The notes under the pieces were generated by a model that ran no database searches, had not been told where the DNA came from, and saw nothing but the letters and a program-made list of their open reading frames with translations. A stretch of DNA of 40,606 bases, taken from contig JACQFP010000001.1 in assembly GCA_016200005.1 (NCBI GenBank), forward strand, positions 1-40,606. The letters are read 5' to 3'. This stretch comes from Verrucomicrobiota bacterium (GTDB taxonomy: Bacteria; Verrucomicrobiota; Verrucomicrobiia; Limisphaerales; PALSA-1396). Below, one piece after another: positions 1-8,888 of this stretch (the first letter of the stretch is position 1; each line of letters starts with the position of its first letter). The position numbers and the translations under genes were made by a program.

Positions 1-80
1 ATGAGTTACTGGATCGCGTGATCGCGGGAGTGAAGTTCGTCGATGGTGTCGAACTCAACCCCAAGGCAATAGCAGCGTAA
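1..80 (+). CDS. Transposase C-terminus, partial (unidentified family)
   Basis: The frame starting at base 3 is open up to TAA (78-80) and gives a 25-residue tail that begins ELLDRVIAGVKF and ends NPKAIAA. The other forward frames hit stops at once. Placement inside an exact inter-copy repeat supports a transposase or other IS-borne gene. The piece holds no catalytic motif, so family and function remain open. The gene runs off the window. Confidence 0.45.
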   Translation, partial: ELLDRVIAGVKFVDGVELNPKAIAA

Positions 81-141
81 ACACATTTACCCTTGGGATG
101 CCCTCCACCCCCCGCCATCCACAACTTTTGGAAATTTCTCT
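1..141 (+). mobile_element. End of an unidentified insertion sequence, left copy
   Basis: Bases 1-141 are identical, base for base, to the reverse complement of 40466-40606; identity stops at 142. The segment has a reading frame ending in TAA at 78-80 followed by 61 bp of non-coding DNA, as expected for the 3' end of a transposase gene plus the terminal region of an IS. The outer boundary is probably at or near 141. I cannot name the family. Identical inverted copies at both window ends suggest an assembly broken at a repeated element. Confidence 0.7.
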
Positions 142-197
142 CCCAAGACTGAGGATTTGTGCTGCTCATTGAGCATTGATGGTGATAGCTTTGCTCT

Positions 198-479
198 ATG
201 GCCAAGTCCGTTTACACCCGACGTCGACAGTTTGGCACTGCCTGTCTGACGGGCGCTGCCGCAATGTTGATTCTGGGACAGACTTTGTTGAGCGGGTATC
301 TCGACGGAATGGGTTTCATCCTTTACTGGTTTGCCTGCCTTGTCCTGACGGTCTTGACCCTCCTGGCGGCCTTGCTCGATGTTCAGGCGGTGCGACGCCA
401 CGCGCAGGAGCAGCAACGCGATCTGGTGCGGGACGCATTGAAGAAAATTGACGCCGACGAGCGAAAAGATCCCGACTAG
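198..479 (+). CDS. Small two-TM membrane protein, hypothetical
   Basis: This 93-residue protein is not one I recognise. It starts MAKSVYTRRRQ, a basic N-terminus. Two hydrophobic segments follow, at about 14-32 and 39-61, and a charged C-terminal tail (HAQEQQRDLVRDALKKIDADERKDPD) is probably cytoplasmic and helical. The pattern suggests a small inner-membrane protein with both ends inside. The start at 198 is the first ATG that leaves a sensible N-terminus, but no clear ribosome binding site precedes it. It lies about 100 bp before the SirB1-type gene on the same strand, with no terminator visible between them. Confidence 0.6.
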   Translation: MAKSVYTRRRQFGTACLTGAAAMLILGQTLLSGYLDGMGFILYWFACLVLTVLTLLAALLDVQAVRRHAQEQQRDLVRDALKKIDADERKDPD

Positions 480-580
480 CCACGGTTTCAGGCTCCTTCC
501 TTTTAAGAACTATCTTGGAGACAGTATTCGTTCTTGAGTTTTTCGAAGCTTTCTGCTTAACTCTGCGTCAGAGGATTGTT

Positions 581-1453
581 ATGACTGCAACGATCATTGA
601 TGAGTCGAAGACGACGCTCTCGGAAAAGCAGAAATCGGCCTTGATCACTCTGCTGGCGGACGAGGACACCGCCGTTTACCGGAAGGTGCGCGCCAAGATT
701 CTCTCGCACGGTGCGGCCGTGAGCCAGTGGCTGCGGCCTTACGCTCTCGACAGCAATCCGGTGTTGCGCCGGCGGTCAATGGAGATTGTCCACCATCTGG
801 CGCGCAAGGAGGCGGACAATCGCTTCCTGACCTTTTGTTTGAAACAGGGCGAGGACCTGGATGTGGAAGCAGGCGCGTGGTTGCTGGCGCAAACGCAATA
901 CCCCGACATCAACATCGAAGCGTATCAGGCCTTGCTTGACAGTCATGCCGGCGAACTGCGCGAGCGGATTAATATCAGCGCTGACGCGGATAAACTCCTG
1001 ACGACGGTCAACGAGTATCTCTTCGGCGAACTGGGTTTTGTCGGCAACGACCAATCTTACTACGACCCGGAGAACAGTTATTTGAACCGCGTCATCGACC
1101 GGCGCACCGGCAATCCCATCAACCTCTGCCTGGTCTATCTCTCCCTGGCGCGGCGGCTGCGGCTGCCCGTCAGCGGCATTGGATTACCCGGACATTTCGT
1201 CTGCCGGTATCAATCCGCCGCGCGCGAAGTTTTTATCGACGTATTCAATCGCGGCAAACTCTTGAACAAGGCGGACTGCATCAGTTATCTGGTGCACAGC
1301 AATTTCGGTTTGCAGGATGCCTATCTGGCGCCCGTCACTCCGCGCCGCATGTTGATGCGCATCTGCGGCAACCTGCATCAAATCTATCGCCATCTCGAAC
1401 GGCCCGACGAAACCGCGCGCCTGCAACGTTACCTCGTGGCGCTGGCCCGATGA
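581..1453 (+). CDS. SirB1/transglutaminase-like family protein
   Basis: This 290-residue cytosolic protein has the SirB1 N-terminal transglutaminase-like fold. The most telling stretch is the run from YLFGELGFVGN to the paired motifs NPINLCLVYLSLARRL and GIGLPGHFVCRY, which carry the Cys and His expected in papain/transglutaminase folds. The first about 110 residues look like a helical HEAT-like region (LLADEDTAVYRKVRAKI). I chose ATG 581 because GAGG lies about six bases upstream; an in-frame upstream start at 515 adds 22 hydrophobic residues and is less likely. The biological role of the family is poorly defined, and catalytic activity is not established here. Confidence 0.85.
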   Translation: MTATIIDESKTTLSEKQKSALITLLADEDTAVYRKVRAKILSHGAAVSQWLRPYALDSNPVLRRRSMEIVHHLARKEADNRFLTFCLKQGEDLDVEAGAWLLAQTQYPDINIEAYQALLDSHAGELRERINISADADKLLTTVNEYLFGELGFVGNDQSYYDPENSYLNRVIDRRTGNPINLCLVYLSLARRLRLPVSGIGLPGHFVCRYQSAAREVFIDVFNRGKLLNKADCISYLVHSNFGLQDAYLAPVTPRRMLMRICGNLHQIYRHLERPDETARLQRYLVALAR

Positions 1454-1477
1454 CCTGCGCCGGCCTGTCTCAAAAGT

Positions 1478-2620
1478 TCACTGTGAGTGACGCCATGTTT
1501 TCAACTGTCGCCGGGCGACGTAAGGATCGACGCGCGCCACAATAAAGTAAGCCCAGCGTTCCTTGAGCTTGTTCCAGAACGTGCGCGACTTCCGCCAAGC
1601 CGCCCGTTCAACGCGCAGGCAATGTTTCAGATCGTTGGCAAACATTTCCCGCGCGCCCGCCACCAGTTTTGGATCCTGCAACCGCACGAGCAATTCATAG
1701 TTGATGTGCAGGCCGCGCGAATCAAGATTCGCGGAACCGGCATAAACGACATGATTCACAATGATCAGCTTGGCGTGGAGAATTTGCGGCTGATATTCGT
1801 AGATCTCGATGCCGGCCCGTAAAAATCGCTGGTAGAGACTGTGCGTGGCCAGTCGCGAGAGTGTCACGTCTGATTTGCCAGCCAGAATTAATTGCACACG
1901 CCCCCCGCGTCGCGCCACGCGTATGAGTTCACGCCGAATCCGCCACGTAGGCAGAAAATAGGCTTGAATGATTTTAACATCCTGGGCGTGGACCAAATCC
2001 TTTTGCAAAGCGCGTTTGATGGGACTGCGCCCGCGTCCCGGTCCGCTCAGCAACAGTTCCCCGTCGTGCCCTGCGATCGATTTTTTAACGGCGTATTTCC
2101 GTAATCGCACGAAGCGGTGGTGCTGGAAATCAGCGCGGGCAAACTGGTTGTCGAAAGCCACGGACAGTTCTCGCGCCAGCGGCCCGGTGATTTGCAATCC
2201 GAGATCGTGCCAGCCTTTCGTCACGCCGTCGCCTTCGTATTCGGAAGCGATATTGAACCCGCCGATGAAGGCGATTTGTTCGTCGCAAACCAGCATCTTG
2301 CGATGATCGCGGATGCCGAATCGCTGGAGCGACATCGGATTGAACCAGTGAAACTGGCCGCCGGCGGCGATCAACTGGTCCCAAAAACTACCGGAAAGTG
2401 TGATCGAACCGAAGGAATCCAGCATCACCTTGACGTCAACACCGCGTTGTTGTGCGCGCACCAGCGCGTCACGAAAACGTTTGCCCAGCTCACCGCCGCT
2501 GTAAATGTAGATTTCCAAACGGATGATTCTTTGTGCGCCGTGGATGGCGGCCAACATGGCGGGGAAGACCTCATCGCCCGTTCGCAACCAGCGGTAGGTA
2601 TTCGTATTGGGCGACGCCAT
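1478..2620 (-). CDS. Phospholipase D-like cardiolipin synthase
   Basis: This 380-residue protein belongs to the PLD superfamily and most resembles ClsA/ClsB-type cardiolipin synthases, which join phosphatidylglycerol-type lipids at the inner membrane. Motif 1 is complete: HRKMLVCD followed by GGFNIASEY (about residues 105-125). Motif 2 is LHAKLIIVN followed by GSANLDSRG (about 283-305). In motif 2 the usual HxKxxxxD has Asn in place of Asp. There is no N-terminal TM pair, unlike classic ClsA, so it is nearer ClsB/YbhO-like. It is divergently oriented to dsbD, with 122 bp between the two starts, and convergent with the SirB1-type gene. Confidence 0.85.
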   Translation of the reverse strand: MASPNTNTYRWLRTGDEVFPAMLAAIHGAQRIIRLEIYIYSGGELGKRFRDALVRAQQRGVDVKVMLDSFGSITLSGSFWDQLIAAGGQFHWFNPMSLQRFGIRDHRKMLVCDEQIAFIGGFNIASEYEGDGVTKGWHDLGLQITGPLARELSVAFDNQFARADFQHHRFVRLRKYAVKKSIAGHDGELLLSGPGRGRSPIKRALQKDLVHAQDVKIIQAYFLPTWRIRRELIRVARRGGRVQLILAGKSDVTLSRLATHSLYQRFLRAGIEIYEYQPQILHAKLIIVNHVVYAGSANLDSRGLHINYELLVRLQDPKLVAGAREMFANDLKHCLRVERAAWRKSRTFWNKLKERWAYFIVARVDPYVARRQLKTWRHSQ

Positions 2621-2742
2621 GGCCGCAGATTATTCGCGGGTCACTGGTTTTTCAACCTGTTAGGATTGCACAGTGTTGTGTGAAAAGGTTCAAAAAAAAG
2701 CCACAAATTAATTTCAAATGTTTCCCGATTTCGGGCATCTAT

Positions 2743-4809
2743 ATGGATGTGCGACTATCTCTGAGATTATGCGCGACCTTGCTGATGGGTGTAGCTGGTT
2801 TGTCTGCGAACGCGGCAACCACAACCCAGGTGCGCCTGTTGCTGTCGGCGGAAACGGCGCGCGCCGGCGACACCGTGATGGCGGGCGTGCGGTTGAAAAT
2901 GGCGGCTGGCTGGCACACGTACTGGCGAAATCCCGGTGGGCCAGGAATCGCCACTTCGATTACGTGGCAATTGCCACAAGGAGTCAGCGCGGGGGAAATT
3001 CAGTGGCCGCTGCCGGAAAAACTGACCATCTCCAACGAGACGAGCTACGTCTACAACGACGAAGTCGTTCTGCTCGTTCCGTTGAAGCTCGCGCCAGACT
3101 TGAAGCCTGGCCCACTGGAACTTAAGGCCAAAGTCTCGTGGCTCGAATGTGAAGATACCTGCATTCCCGGCAACACGAACGTCTCGACCAAACTCCTCGT
3201 CGCGTCAGAGTTAAAGCCATCTTCTGAAGTAAGTTTGGTCGAAAAGTGGCGCAACAAACTGCCCAAGTCCTCGGACAGGTTGTCCGCGATCGCGCGCTGG
3301 GAGAAACCATCCAGCAGCGACATGCGTCCGGTCATTATGGAATGGACTACGGGCCAAACTGCAACCGACTCCGATTTTTTCCCTTACGCCAACGAGCAAA
3401 TTGAGGTCCAGTCCTCGGCGGAGCAGCTCACAGCCGAGGCTGGAAAAATCCGCCTCCGCAAACAAGTGAAGAAGCTTGAATGGAACTGGCCGAGGCAACT
3501 CCAAGGAATTCTGGTCGCCAAAGAGGACGGCAAACAGCTTTCCTGGGAAGTCAATTTACCGATCGAGAATTCTTCCGGTGGCGACGCGGCATCAACTCCA
3601 TTCTCCTGGGTAGCATTGTTGACCGGACTGGGCCTGGCTTTTTTGGGCGGTTTGATTCTGAACATCATGCCCTGCGTTCTGCCTGTGATTGCGTTGAAAG
3701 TTTTCAGCTTCGTCAAACAAAGCGGCGAAGCGCCGGGCCGCGCGCGCCGGCTCAGTTTCATTTACGCGTTCGGCATACTCTGTTCGTTCCTGGTGCTGGC
3801 GGGCTTCCTGATTGCGGCGCAGAAGGCGGGCGAAGTTGTCAGTTGGGGAATGCAGATGCAGAATCGAAACTTCGTCATCGGTATGACCATCCTGGTTACG
3901 CTCGTGGCGCTCAATCTCTTCGGCCTTTTTGAAGTCACGCTGGGCGGCGGGGCGATGAGCGCCACAGACGCGCTAACCAGAAGGAGTGGTGCATCGGGCG
4001 CTTTTTTCAACGGCGTGCTGGCGACCGCGTTGGCGATCCCCTGCACCGCGCCGTTCCTCGCCGGAGCGCTGACGTTCGCATTTGCGCAGCCACCACTGAT
4101 CGTCTTGTGGGCGTTCAGTTTCATCGCGCTGGGATTGGCCGCGCCTTACATTGTGCTGACGTGGAATCCTGCGTTGCTCAAATTTCTGCCCAAACCCGGG
4201 CCTTGGATGTTGCGTTTCAAAGTCGCGCTCGGATTTCCTATGCTCGCCACGGTCGTCTGGCTTTACAAACTCTCGCTCAATCATCTCAACAAAAGCCAGT
4301 CGCTGTGGTTTGGGATTTTTCTCGTAACGGTGGCGATGGCGGCGTGGATTTGGGGCGAGTTTGTCCAGCGCGGCGGCAGCCGGCGCGGGCTGGCGGTGCT
4401 GATCACGCTGCTGTTGCTGGGCACGGTGGGTGGTTACGCGGTGACTCGCCACGAGGGAATCAAATGGCAGAAGTGGAGTCAAGCCGCCGTGGAAAAGGCC
4501 CGCGCAGACGGCCATTCCGTGCTGGTGGACTTTACCGCGGACTGGTGCCTCACCTGCCAGCTCAATTTACGCACGAGCATTGATGTTCCCAAAGTTCGAG
4601 CAAAGCTCGCCGACGCAAAAGCCGTCACATTGATGGCCGACTACACGCTTCAGGACGAGCTCATCGGCAAGGAGCTGCACCGCTTCGGTCGCGATGCCGT
4701 GCCGTTGGTTGTGGTGTTTCCGAAGAACCCCAATGCGGAGCCGATTGTTCTTCCGCCGCTGCTGAGGCCGCAGATTGTTTTGGACGCTCTGGAAAAGGCG
4801 ACGAAGTAG
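2743..4809 (+). CDS. dsbD: Thiol:disulfide interchange protein DsbD
   Basis: This 688-residue inner-membrane protein would pass electrons from cytoplasmic thioredoxin to the periplasm. A signal peptide (MDVRLSLRLCATLLMGVAG, cleavage near ANA/AT) leads into a periplasmic alpha domain with the Cys pair ECEDTCIPG. The membrane core has about eight TM segments, with the redox Cys in NIMPCVLPV and ALAIPCTAPF. A C-terminal thioredoxin-like domain carries WCLTC in VDFTADWCLTCQ. I took ATG 2743; the longer frame from 2533 overlaps the divergent PLD gene and would bury the signal peptide. A good intrinsic terminator follows (4908-4929). The domain order matches DsbD/ScsB; without copper genes nearby I prefer DsbD. 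Confidence 0.93.
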   Translation: MDVRLSLRLCATLLMGVAGLSANAATTTQVRLLLSAETARAGDTVMAGVRLKMAAGWHTYWRNPGGPGIATSITWQLPQGVSAGEIQWPLPEKLTISNETSYVYNDEVVLLVPLKLAPDLKPGPLELKAKVSWLECEDTCIPGNTNVSTKLLVASELKPSSEVSLVEKWRNKLPKSSDRLSAIARWEKPSSSDMRPVIMEWTTGQTATDSDFFPYANEQIEVQSSAEQLTAEAGKIRLRKQVKKLEWNWPRQLQGILVAKEDGKQLSWEVNLPIENSSGGDAASTPFSWVALLTGLGLAFLGGLILNIMPCVLPVIALKVFSFVKQSGEAPGRARRLSFIYAFGILCSFLVLAGFLIAAQKAGEVVSWGMQMQNRNFVIGMTILVTLVALNLFGLFEVTLGGGAMSATDALTRRSGASGAFFNGVLATALAIPCTAPFLAGALTFAFAQPPLIVLWAFSFIALGLAAPYIVLTWNPALLKFLPKPGPWMLRFKVALGFPMLATVVWLYKLSLNHLNKSQSLWFGIFLVTVAMAAWIWGEFVQRGGSRRGLAVLITLLLLGTVGGYAVTRHEGIKWQKWSQAAVEKARADGHSVLVDFTADWCLTCQLNLRTSIDVPKVRAKLADAKAVTLMADYTLQDELIGKELHRFGRDAVPLVVVFPKNPNAEPIVLPPLLRPQIVLDALEKATK

Positions 4810-4907
4810 TCCCGGAACAGATTTCGCTTGGAACTGCGGCCAAAATTGCGCTTGCACTCGGGAGGGTGGAAGCTAGAGTCCTGTTCACATTCATGCTGGA
4901 TGGCAAC

Positions 4908-4934
4908 CCACCGTGGTCGGTGGTTTTTTATTTT
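4908..4934 (+). terminator. Intrinsic terminator after dsbD
   Basis: The stem is CCACCG (4908-4913), loop TGGT, and CGGTGG (4918-4923), followed by TTTTTTATTTT. It ends dsbD transcription and also argues against a prs start upstream of about 4935, because that start would lie in the hairpin. Confidence 0.85.
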
Positions 4935-4960
4935 GGCGAAATCAGAAAAGCAGACTCATT

Positions 4961-5905
4961 GTGAAAATTTTTAGCGGCACATCCAATCCTCCTTTGTCCA
5001 GGGCGATTTGCGAATACATCGGCATCGAGTTGGGCAAATGCAACATCAGCCCGTTTCCCGACGGCGAGACCTTCGTCAAGATCGAGGAGAATGTGCGGGG
5101 TGAAGATGTGTTCGTGGTGCAATCCAGCAGCCCGCCGACGAACCAGAACCTGATGGAGATGTTCATCATGATGGATGCGTTACGGCGCGCCAGCGCCACG
5201 CGCATCACCGCGGTGTTGCCGTTTTACGGTTACGCGCGGCAGGACCGCAAAGACCAACCGCGGGTGCCGATCACGGCCAAGTTGGTGGCCAACCTGTTGG
5301 TGGCGGCGGGTGCCAATCGTGTCCTGACGATGGATTTGCACGCGCAACAAATTCAAGGTTTCTTCGACATTCCGGTTGATCATCTCTACGCCGCGCCGGT
5401 CATGTACGATTACTTGAGAACTAAGAAGCTTGAAAACCTGGTGGTGGTCAGTCCGGATGTCGGCGGGTTGAAGATGGCGCACGCGTATTCGGAGGTGCTC
5501 GAAGGTGGACTGGCCATCGTGGCGAAGCGGCGGAAGAGTGCGCTGGAGGTGGAATCGATGGCTGTCATCGGCGAAATCCGAGGTAAGAACGTCTTGATGG
5601 TCGATGATTTGACGGAAACGGCAGGGACATTGACAAGCGCCGCCACATTGCTTAAGCGGAAGGGCGCAAAGCAGATTCTGGCCTGTGTTTCCCATGCGAT
5701 ATTGAACGATCTGGGGATCGAAAGATTGCGAAAATCTAATATTGACGAACTCATTACCACTGATACTGTCGTCCGCCCTGCAATTGACGGGGTCAAAATA
5801 ACCACGCTGTCGGTGGCGGGTTTGTTGGGCGAAGCGATCAAGCGGATCAACAGTAATTCCTCGGTCACTTCGCTGTTTGAATTCAAAGGCGGGCGCACCA
5901 GTTAG
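4961..5905 (+). CDS. prs: Ribose-phosphate pyrophosphokinase (PRPP synthetase)
   Basis: This 314-residue enzyme makes 5-phosphoribosyl-1-pyrophosphate from ribose 5-phosphate and ATP for nucleotide, His and Trp synthesis. It starts KIFSGTSNPPLSRAICEYIG and contains PFPDGETFVKI, the flexible-loop stretch YGYARQDRK, DLHAQQIQGFFDIPVDHL and the PRPP-binding motif VDDLTETAGTL (often VDDMIDTGGT). I chose GTG 4961 since upstream codons belong to the dsbD terminator. It is the first gene of an operon with rplY (33 bp downstream), pth, rpsF, ssb and rplI; prs-rplY adjacency is common in bacteria. Confidence 0.95.
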   Translation: MKIFSGTSNPPLSRAICEYIGIELGKCNISPFPDGETFVKIEENVRGEDVFVVQSSSPPTNQNLMEMFIMMDALRRASATRITAVLPFYGYARQDRKDQPRVPITAKLVANLLVAAGANRVLTMDLHAQQIQGFFDIPVDHLYAAPVMYDYLRTKKLENLVVVSPDVGGLKMAHAYSEVLEGGLAIVAKRRKSALEVESMAVIGEIRGKNVLMVDDLTETAGTLTSAATLLKRKGAKQILACVSHAILNDLGIERLRKSNIDELITTDTVVRPAIDGVKITTLSVAGLLGEAIKRINSNSSVTSLFEFKGGRTS

Positions 5906-5938
5906 TGGTTGGCGCGTCGCACAGCAGACAATTTAATC

Positions 5939-6736
5939 ATGAAATCAGTATTATTGAATGCGTTTCCCCGGACACAGGTTCGCCGCGGCGGGGTCAAGAA
6001 ATTGCGCTCCTCCGGCCGCGTGCCGGCGGTCATTTATGGCCGCAGCCAGCAGCCGCAAAACCTCGAAGTCAGCACCAAAGACCTCGACGATTTGATTCAT
6101 CATTCGGTGTCAGAGAATCTCTTGGTGGACCTCGCCATCCAGGACGATGTCCGTCCCAAGCGGCTGGCTTTGGTGCAGGAAGTCCAGCATCACGCCCTGA
6201 ACGGCCAGGTGCTGCATGTCGATTTTCACGAAGTCGCCGAAAACGAAAAAGTCACGGTCATGGTGCCGGTAGAAACCGTAGGCGAAGCGGCGGGCGTCAA
6301 GACCGGCGGCGGCGTATTGGAACACGTCTTGTTCAAACTCAAGGTGCGCGCGTTGCCCAAGGATTTGCCGGAGTTCATCCAGGTGGATGTTTCCAAACTG
6401 GAATTGGGTCAATCCATCCACATTGGTGAAATTCAACCTCCGCCCGGCACCGAAATCCTAGGCGAGAAACACGTTTCGGTTCTCTCAGTGGCCATGCCCA
6501 TCACGGAGGCCCAGGAATTGGCGGAAGCGGAAGCGGCCGCGGCGGCTGTGCCGGGTGAAGTCGAGATGATCAAAGAGAAAAAGGATGAGGAAGGCGCGGC
6601 AGCGGCACCCGTTGGTAAAGCAGGCGCCAAACCGGGCGACAAAACCGCTGAGAAGGGCGCGGAAAAAGCTCCCGAAAAAGGCGCCGAGAAAGCTGCGGAC
6701 AAAGGCGCCGAGAAGAAGGCTGAGAAGAAAAAGTAG
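5939..6736 (+). CDS. rplY: 50S ribosomal protein bL25, Ctc-type, long tail
   Basis: This 265-residue Ctc-type L25 binds 5S rRNA. The N-terminal domain (KKLRSSGRVPAVIYGR, about residues 13-30) is followed by the TL5-like beta domain (about 95-185, e.g. GEAAGVKTGGGVLEH and PGTEILGEK). A tail of about 60 residues is made of Ala/Glu/Lys-rich repeats (KGAEKAPEKGAEKAADKG), unusually long and basic; it is probably disordered and may touch rRNA. ATG 5939 fits the conserved MKSVLLNAFPRT start better than TTG 5909. The gene lies between prs and pth. Confidence 0.93.
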   Translation: MKSVLLNAFPRTQVRRGGVKKLRSSGRVPAVIYGRSQQPQNLEVSTKDLDDLIHHSVSENLLVDLAIQDDVRPKRLALVQEVQHHALNGQVLHVDFHEVAENEKVTVMVPVETVGEAAGVKTGGGVLEHVLFKLKVRALPKDLPEFIQVDVSKLELGQSIHIGEIQPPPGTEILGEKHVSVLSVAMPITEAQELAEAEAAAAAVPGEVEMIKEKKDEEGAAAAPVGKAGAKPGDKTAEKGAEKAPEKGAEKAADKGAEKKAEKKK

Positions 6737-6762
6737 CCCGACGCCGGTGTGGGTGATCCCGC

Positions 6763-7377
6763 ATGGAGAATTTGCATCTCATTGTGGGATTGGGCAACCC
6801 GGGCGGGGAATACGCCGGTACGCGCCACAACGCCGGTTTTCTCGTGCTCGAACGGTTGGCGGATCGCTGGCAGGCCGGTTGGAAAACCGTCAAGAAATTC
6901 CAGTCGCGCCTCGCGCGTGCGAAGCAGGACGACCGGCGGTTGTTGTTGTGCCAGCCGCAGACTTATATGAATAACAGCGGCGAGGCGGTTGGAGCGTTGG
7001 CGAGTTTTTATCGGGTGCCGCCCGGGAAACTGATGGTGGTGGTGGACGATGCGGACCTGCCGTTGGGCGAAATTCGGTTGCGACCGCGCGGCAGCAGCGG
7101 CGGTCATCACGGGCTGGAATCGATTGAGCAGCATCTGGCCACGCGGAATTTTGCGCGGCTGCGGATCGGCATCGGTCGTGCGGCGGGCCAGGCGCGGGCG
7201 ATCACGAATTACGTGCTGGGAGAATTCAGCACGGACGAGAGCAAGTTGTTGGAGAAAGTTTTGACGCGGGCGGCTGACCAGGCGGAATGCTGGTTGAATG
7301 CCGGCATCGAGAAAGCAATGAACCAATTTAACGGAGTGATTCAAGACTCCGGTCAACAGAAAGAAAGAACCGAGTGA
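6763..7377 (+). CDS. pth: Peptidyl-tRNA hydrolase
   Basis: This 204-residue enzyme releases peptides from stalled peptidyl-tRNA. Motifs visible are IVGLGNPGGEYAGTRHNAGF (catalytic His in TRHNAGF), QTYMNNSG, VVVDDADLPLG and GSSGGHHGLESI, in the canonical order and spacing. Its TGA overlaps the GTG start of rpsF (GTGA, 7374-7377), so the two are likely translationally coupled. Confidence 0.96.
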   Translation: MENLHLIVGLGNPGGEYAGTRHNAGFLVLERLADRWQAGWKTVKKFQSRLARAKQDDRRLLLCQPQTYMNNSGEAVGALASFYRVPPGKLMVVVDDADLPLGEIRLRPRGSSGGHHGLESIEQHLATRNFARLRIGIGRAAGQARAITNYVLGEFSTDESKLLEKVLTRAADQAECWLNAGIEKAMNQFNGVIQDSGQQKERTE

Positions 7378-7691
7378 AAAAATACGAAGGCTTGTTCATC
7401 TTGAACACCGCTGGCAAAGAAGAAACGATCAAGGACGCCATCGATAAAATCTCCGCGGAGATTGTATCGGCGGGTGGCAAAGTGGAGACCGTGCAGAAGA
7501 TGGAGAAAAAAAATTTCTCTCGCGTGGCCAACAAGAAAAACAGTTCCGGCTTTTACGTCAACGTCATCTTTGAGAGCCAGCCCGCCGCGGTGAATCAGTT
7601 GCGCCATCGCTTTGCCTTGAACGAGGACGTGTTCCGGGTCTTGATCTCGGTGGCGCCGACGCCCAAAACCGCCGCTAAAACCACCAACTAA
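7374..7691 (+). CDS. rpsF: 30S ribosomal protein bS6
   Basis: This 105-residue protein, MKKYEGLFILNTAGKEETI to the C-terminal FALNEDVFRVLISVAP, matches bS6 in length and in its beta-alpha-beta pattern. It starts with GTG inside the last codons of pth. bS6 normally pairs with bS18 on the 30S platform, but the bS18 gene is absent from this cluster, where it would be expected between ssb and rplI. Confidence 0.94.
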   Translation: MKKYEGLFILNTAGKEETIKDAIDKISAEIVSAGGKVETVQKMEKKNFSRVANKKNSSGFYVNVIFESQPAAVNQLRHRFALNEDVFRVLISVAPTPKTAAKTTN

Positions 7692-7699
7692 TTCCAGTT

Positions 7700-8152
7700 A
7701 TGGCCAGCTTTAACAAAGTCATCCTCGTTGGAAATCTCACTCGCGATCCAGAGCTGCGCTACACGCCGAAAGGAACCGCTGTCGCCAAGATTGGTCTGGC
7801 AGTGAATCGCGTCTGGACCAGTGACACCGGAGAAAAGAAGGAAGAGGTGACCTTTGTAGACGTGGACATGTTTGGCCGTACCGCTGAAAACGTCGCGCAG
7901 TACATGCGCAAAGGCAGTCCGCTCCTCGTCGAAGGTCGGTTGCGGCTCGACCAGTGGGATGACAAGCAAACCGGCCAGAAGCGCAGCAAACTCGGCGTTG
8001 TGGCGGAATCGGTCCAGTTCCTGGGTAGCCCTCGCGCCAGCGAGGGCGGTGCGCCTGCTCCGTCACGCGCACCAACTGCTCAAGCGCCGACTGCCGCTGC
8101 CGAACCAATCGAAGGCGATGGCCCGCCCGAAGGCGACGACGTTCCATTCTAA
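7700..8152 (+). CDS. ssb: Single-stranded DNA-binding protein
   Basis: This 150-residue SSB has an N-terminal OB fold (MASFNKVILVGNLTRDPELRYT, then FGRTAENVAQYMRKGSPLLVEGRL), a Pro/Ala-rich linker from about residue 112, and the acidic C-terminal tip GDDVPF that recruits replication and repair partners. It starts 8 bp after rpsF in the conserved rpsF-ssb order. Confidence 0.96.
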   Translation: MASFNKVILVGNLTRDPELRYTPKGTAVAKIGLAVNRVWTSDTGEKKEEVTFVDVDMFGRTAENVAQYMRKGSPLLVEGRLRLDQWDDKQTGQKRSKLGVVAESVQFLGSPRASEGGAPAPSRAPTAQAPTAAAEPIEGDGPPEGDDVPF

Positions 8153-8229
8153 TCTGGACAATTTGCGCGGTTGCGCCCGGTTGCCGACCGCGACTCGATT
8201 TCAAATCTCAACACTTAATCTTTTTCAAA

Positions 8230-8865
8230 ATGCCAAAAACTGAAGTCATCCTCACCAACAACATCGTGGGCCTGGGCGGCGAGTCCGATCATGTCAAGGT
8301 CGCCGCCGGTTACGCCCGCAACTATTTGTTCCCGCAAGGGTTGGCCATTCCTCTCACTGGCGCGAATAAGCGTCGGCTGGAAGTGCTCAAGCAGCGCCGC
8401 GCCGAACGCGAAGCTAATGAACTCAACACCATGACCGAGCTGGCCAAGAGCCTGTCCAAGCTCACCGCCGTGCTCGCGGTCAAGACCGGTGAAGACGGCA
8501 AAATGTTCGGCTCCGTCACGGCGGGCGCGATTGCCGACCAGCTCAAGCACCAGTTCGACGTGGTGCTGGACAAGAAGAAAATCCACCTCGAACATGCCAT
8601 CCGCACACTGGGCGAACACGAAGTCGAGCTTCGCCTGCATCCCGATGTGGTGATGAAGCTGAAGGTGCGCGTCGAAAGCAGCACGCCAGTGGAGGTGCCG
8701 GTGGCCCCGCCGAAGGTGGAAGAAAAAACCGAAAAGCGCGGTCGTCGTCCCGAACGCGCTCCCCGCGCCGAAAGCGTTGAGCGCGCTGCGAAACCTGAAC
8801 CGGCTCAGAAACCTGAGCGCGCTGAACGGAAACCACGCGCGCCCAAGGACGACAAAACAAAATAA
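8230..8865 (+). CDS. rplI: 50S ribosomal protein bL9 with C-terminal extension
   Basis: This 211-residue protein starts MPKTEVILTNNIVGLGGESD and contains the conserved VAAGYARNYLFPQGLA, then a connecting helix and the C-terminal domain (FGSVTAGAIADQLK...). A typical bL9 is about 150 residues. Here about 60 extra residues rich in Arg/Glu/Pro (KRGRRPERAPRAESVERA) form a basic, probably disordered tail, like that of rplY in the same operon. The 77 bp before it hold no room for rpsR. Confidence 0.94.
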   Translation: MPKTEVILTNNIVGLGGESDHVKVAAGYARNYLFPQGLAIPLTGANKRRLEVLKQRRAEREANELNTMTELAKSLSKLTAVLAVKTGEDGKMFGSVTAGAIADQLKHQFDVVLDKKKIHLEHAIRTLGEHEVELRLHPDVVMKLKVRVESSTPVEVPVAPPKVEEKTEKRGRRPERAPRAESVERAAKPEPAQKPERAERKPRAPKDDKTK

Positions 8866-8888
8866 TCCTTCCGGCAAACCATTTCCGC

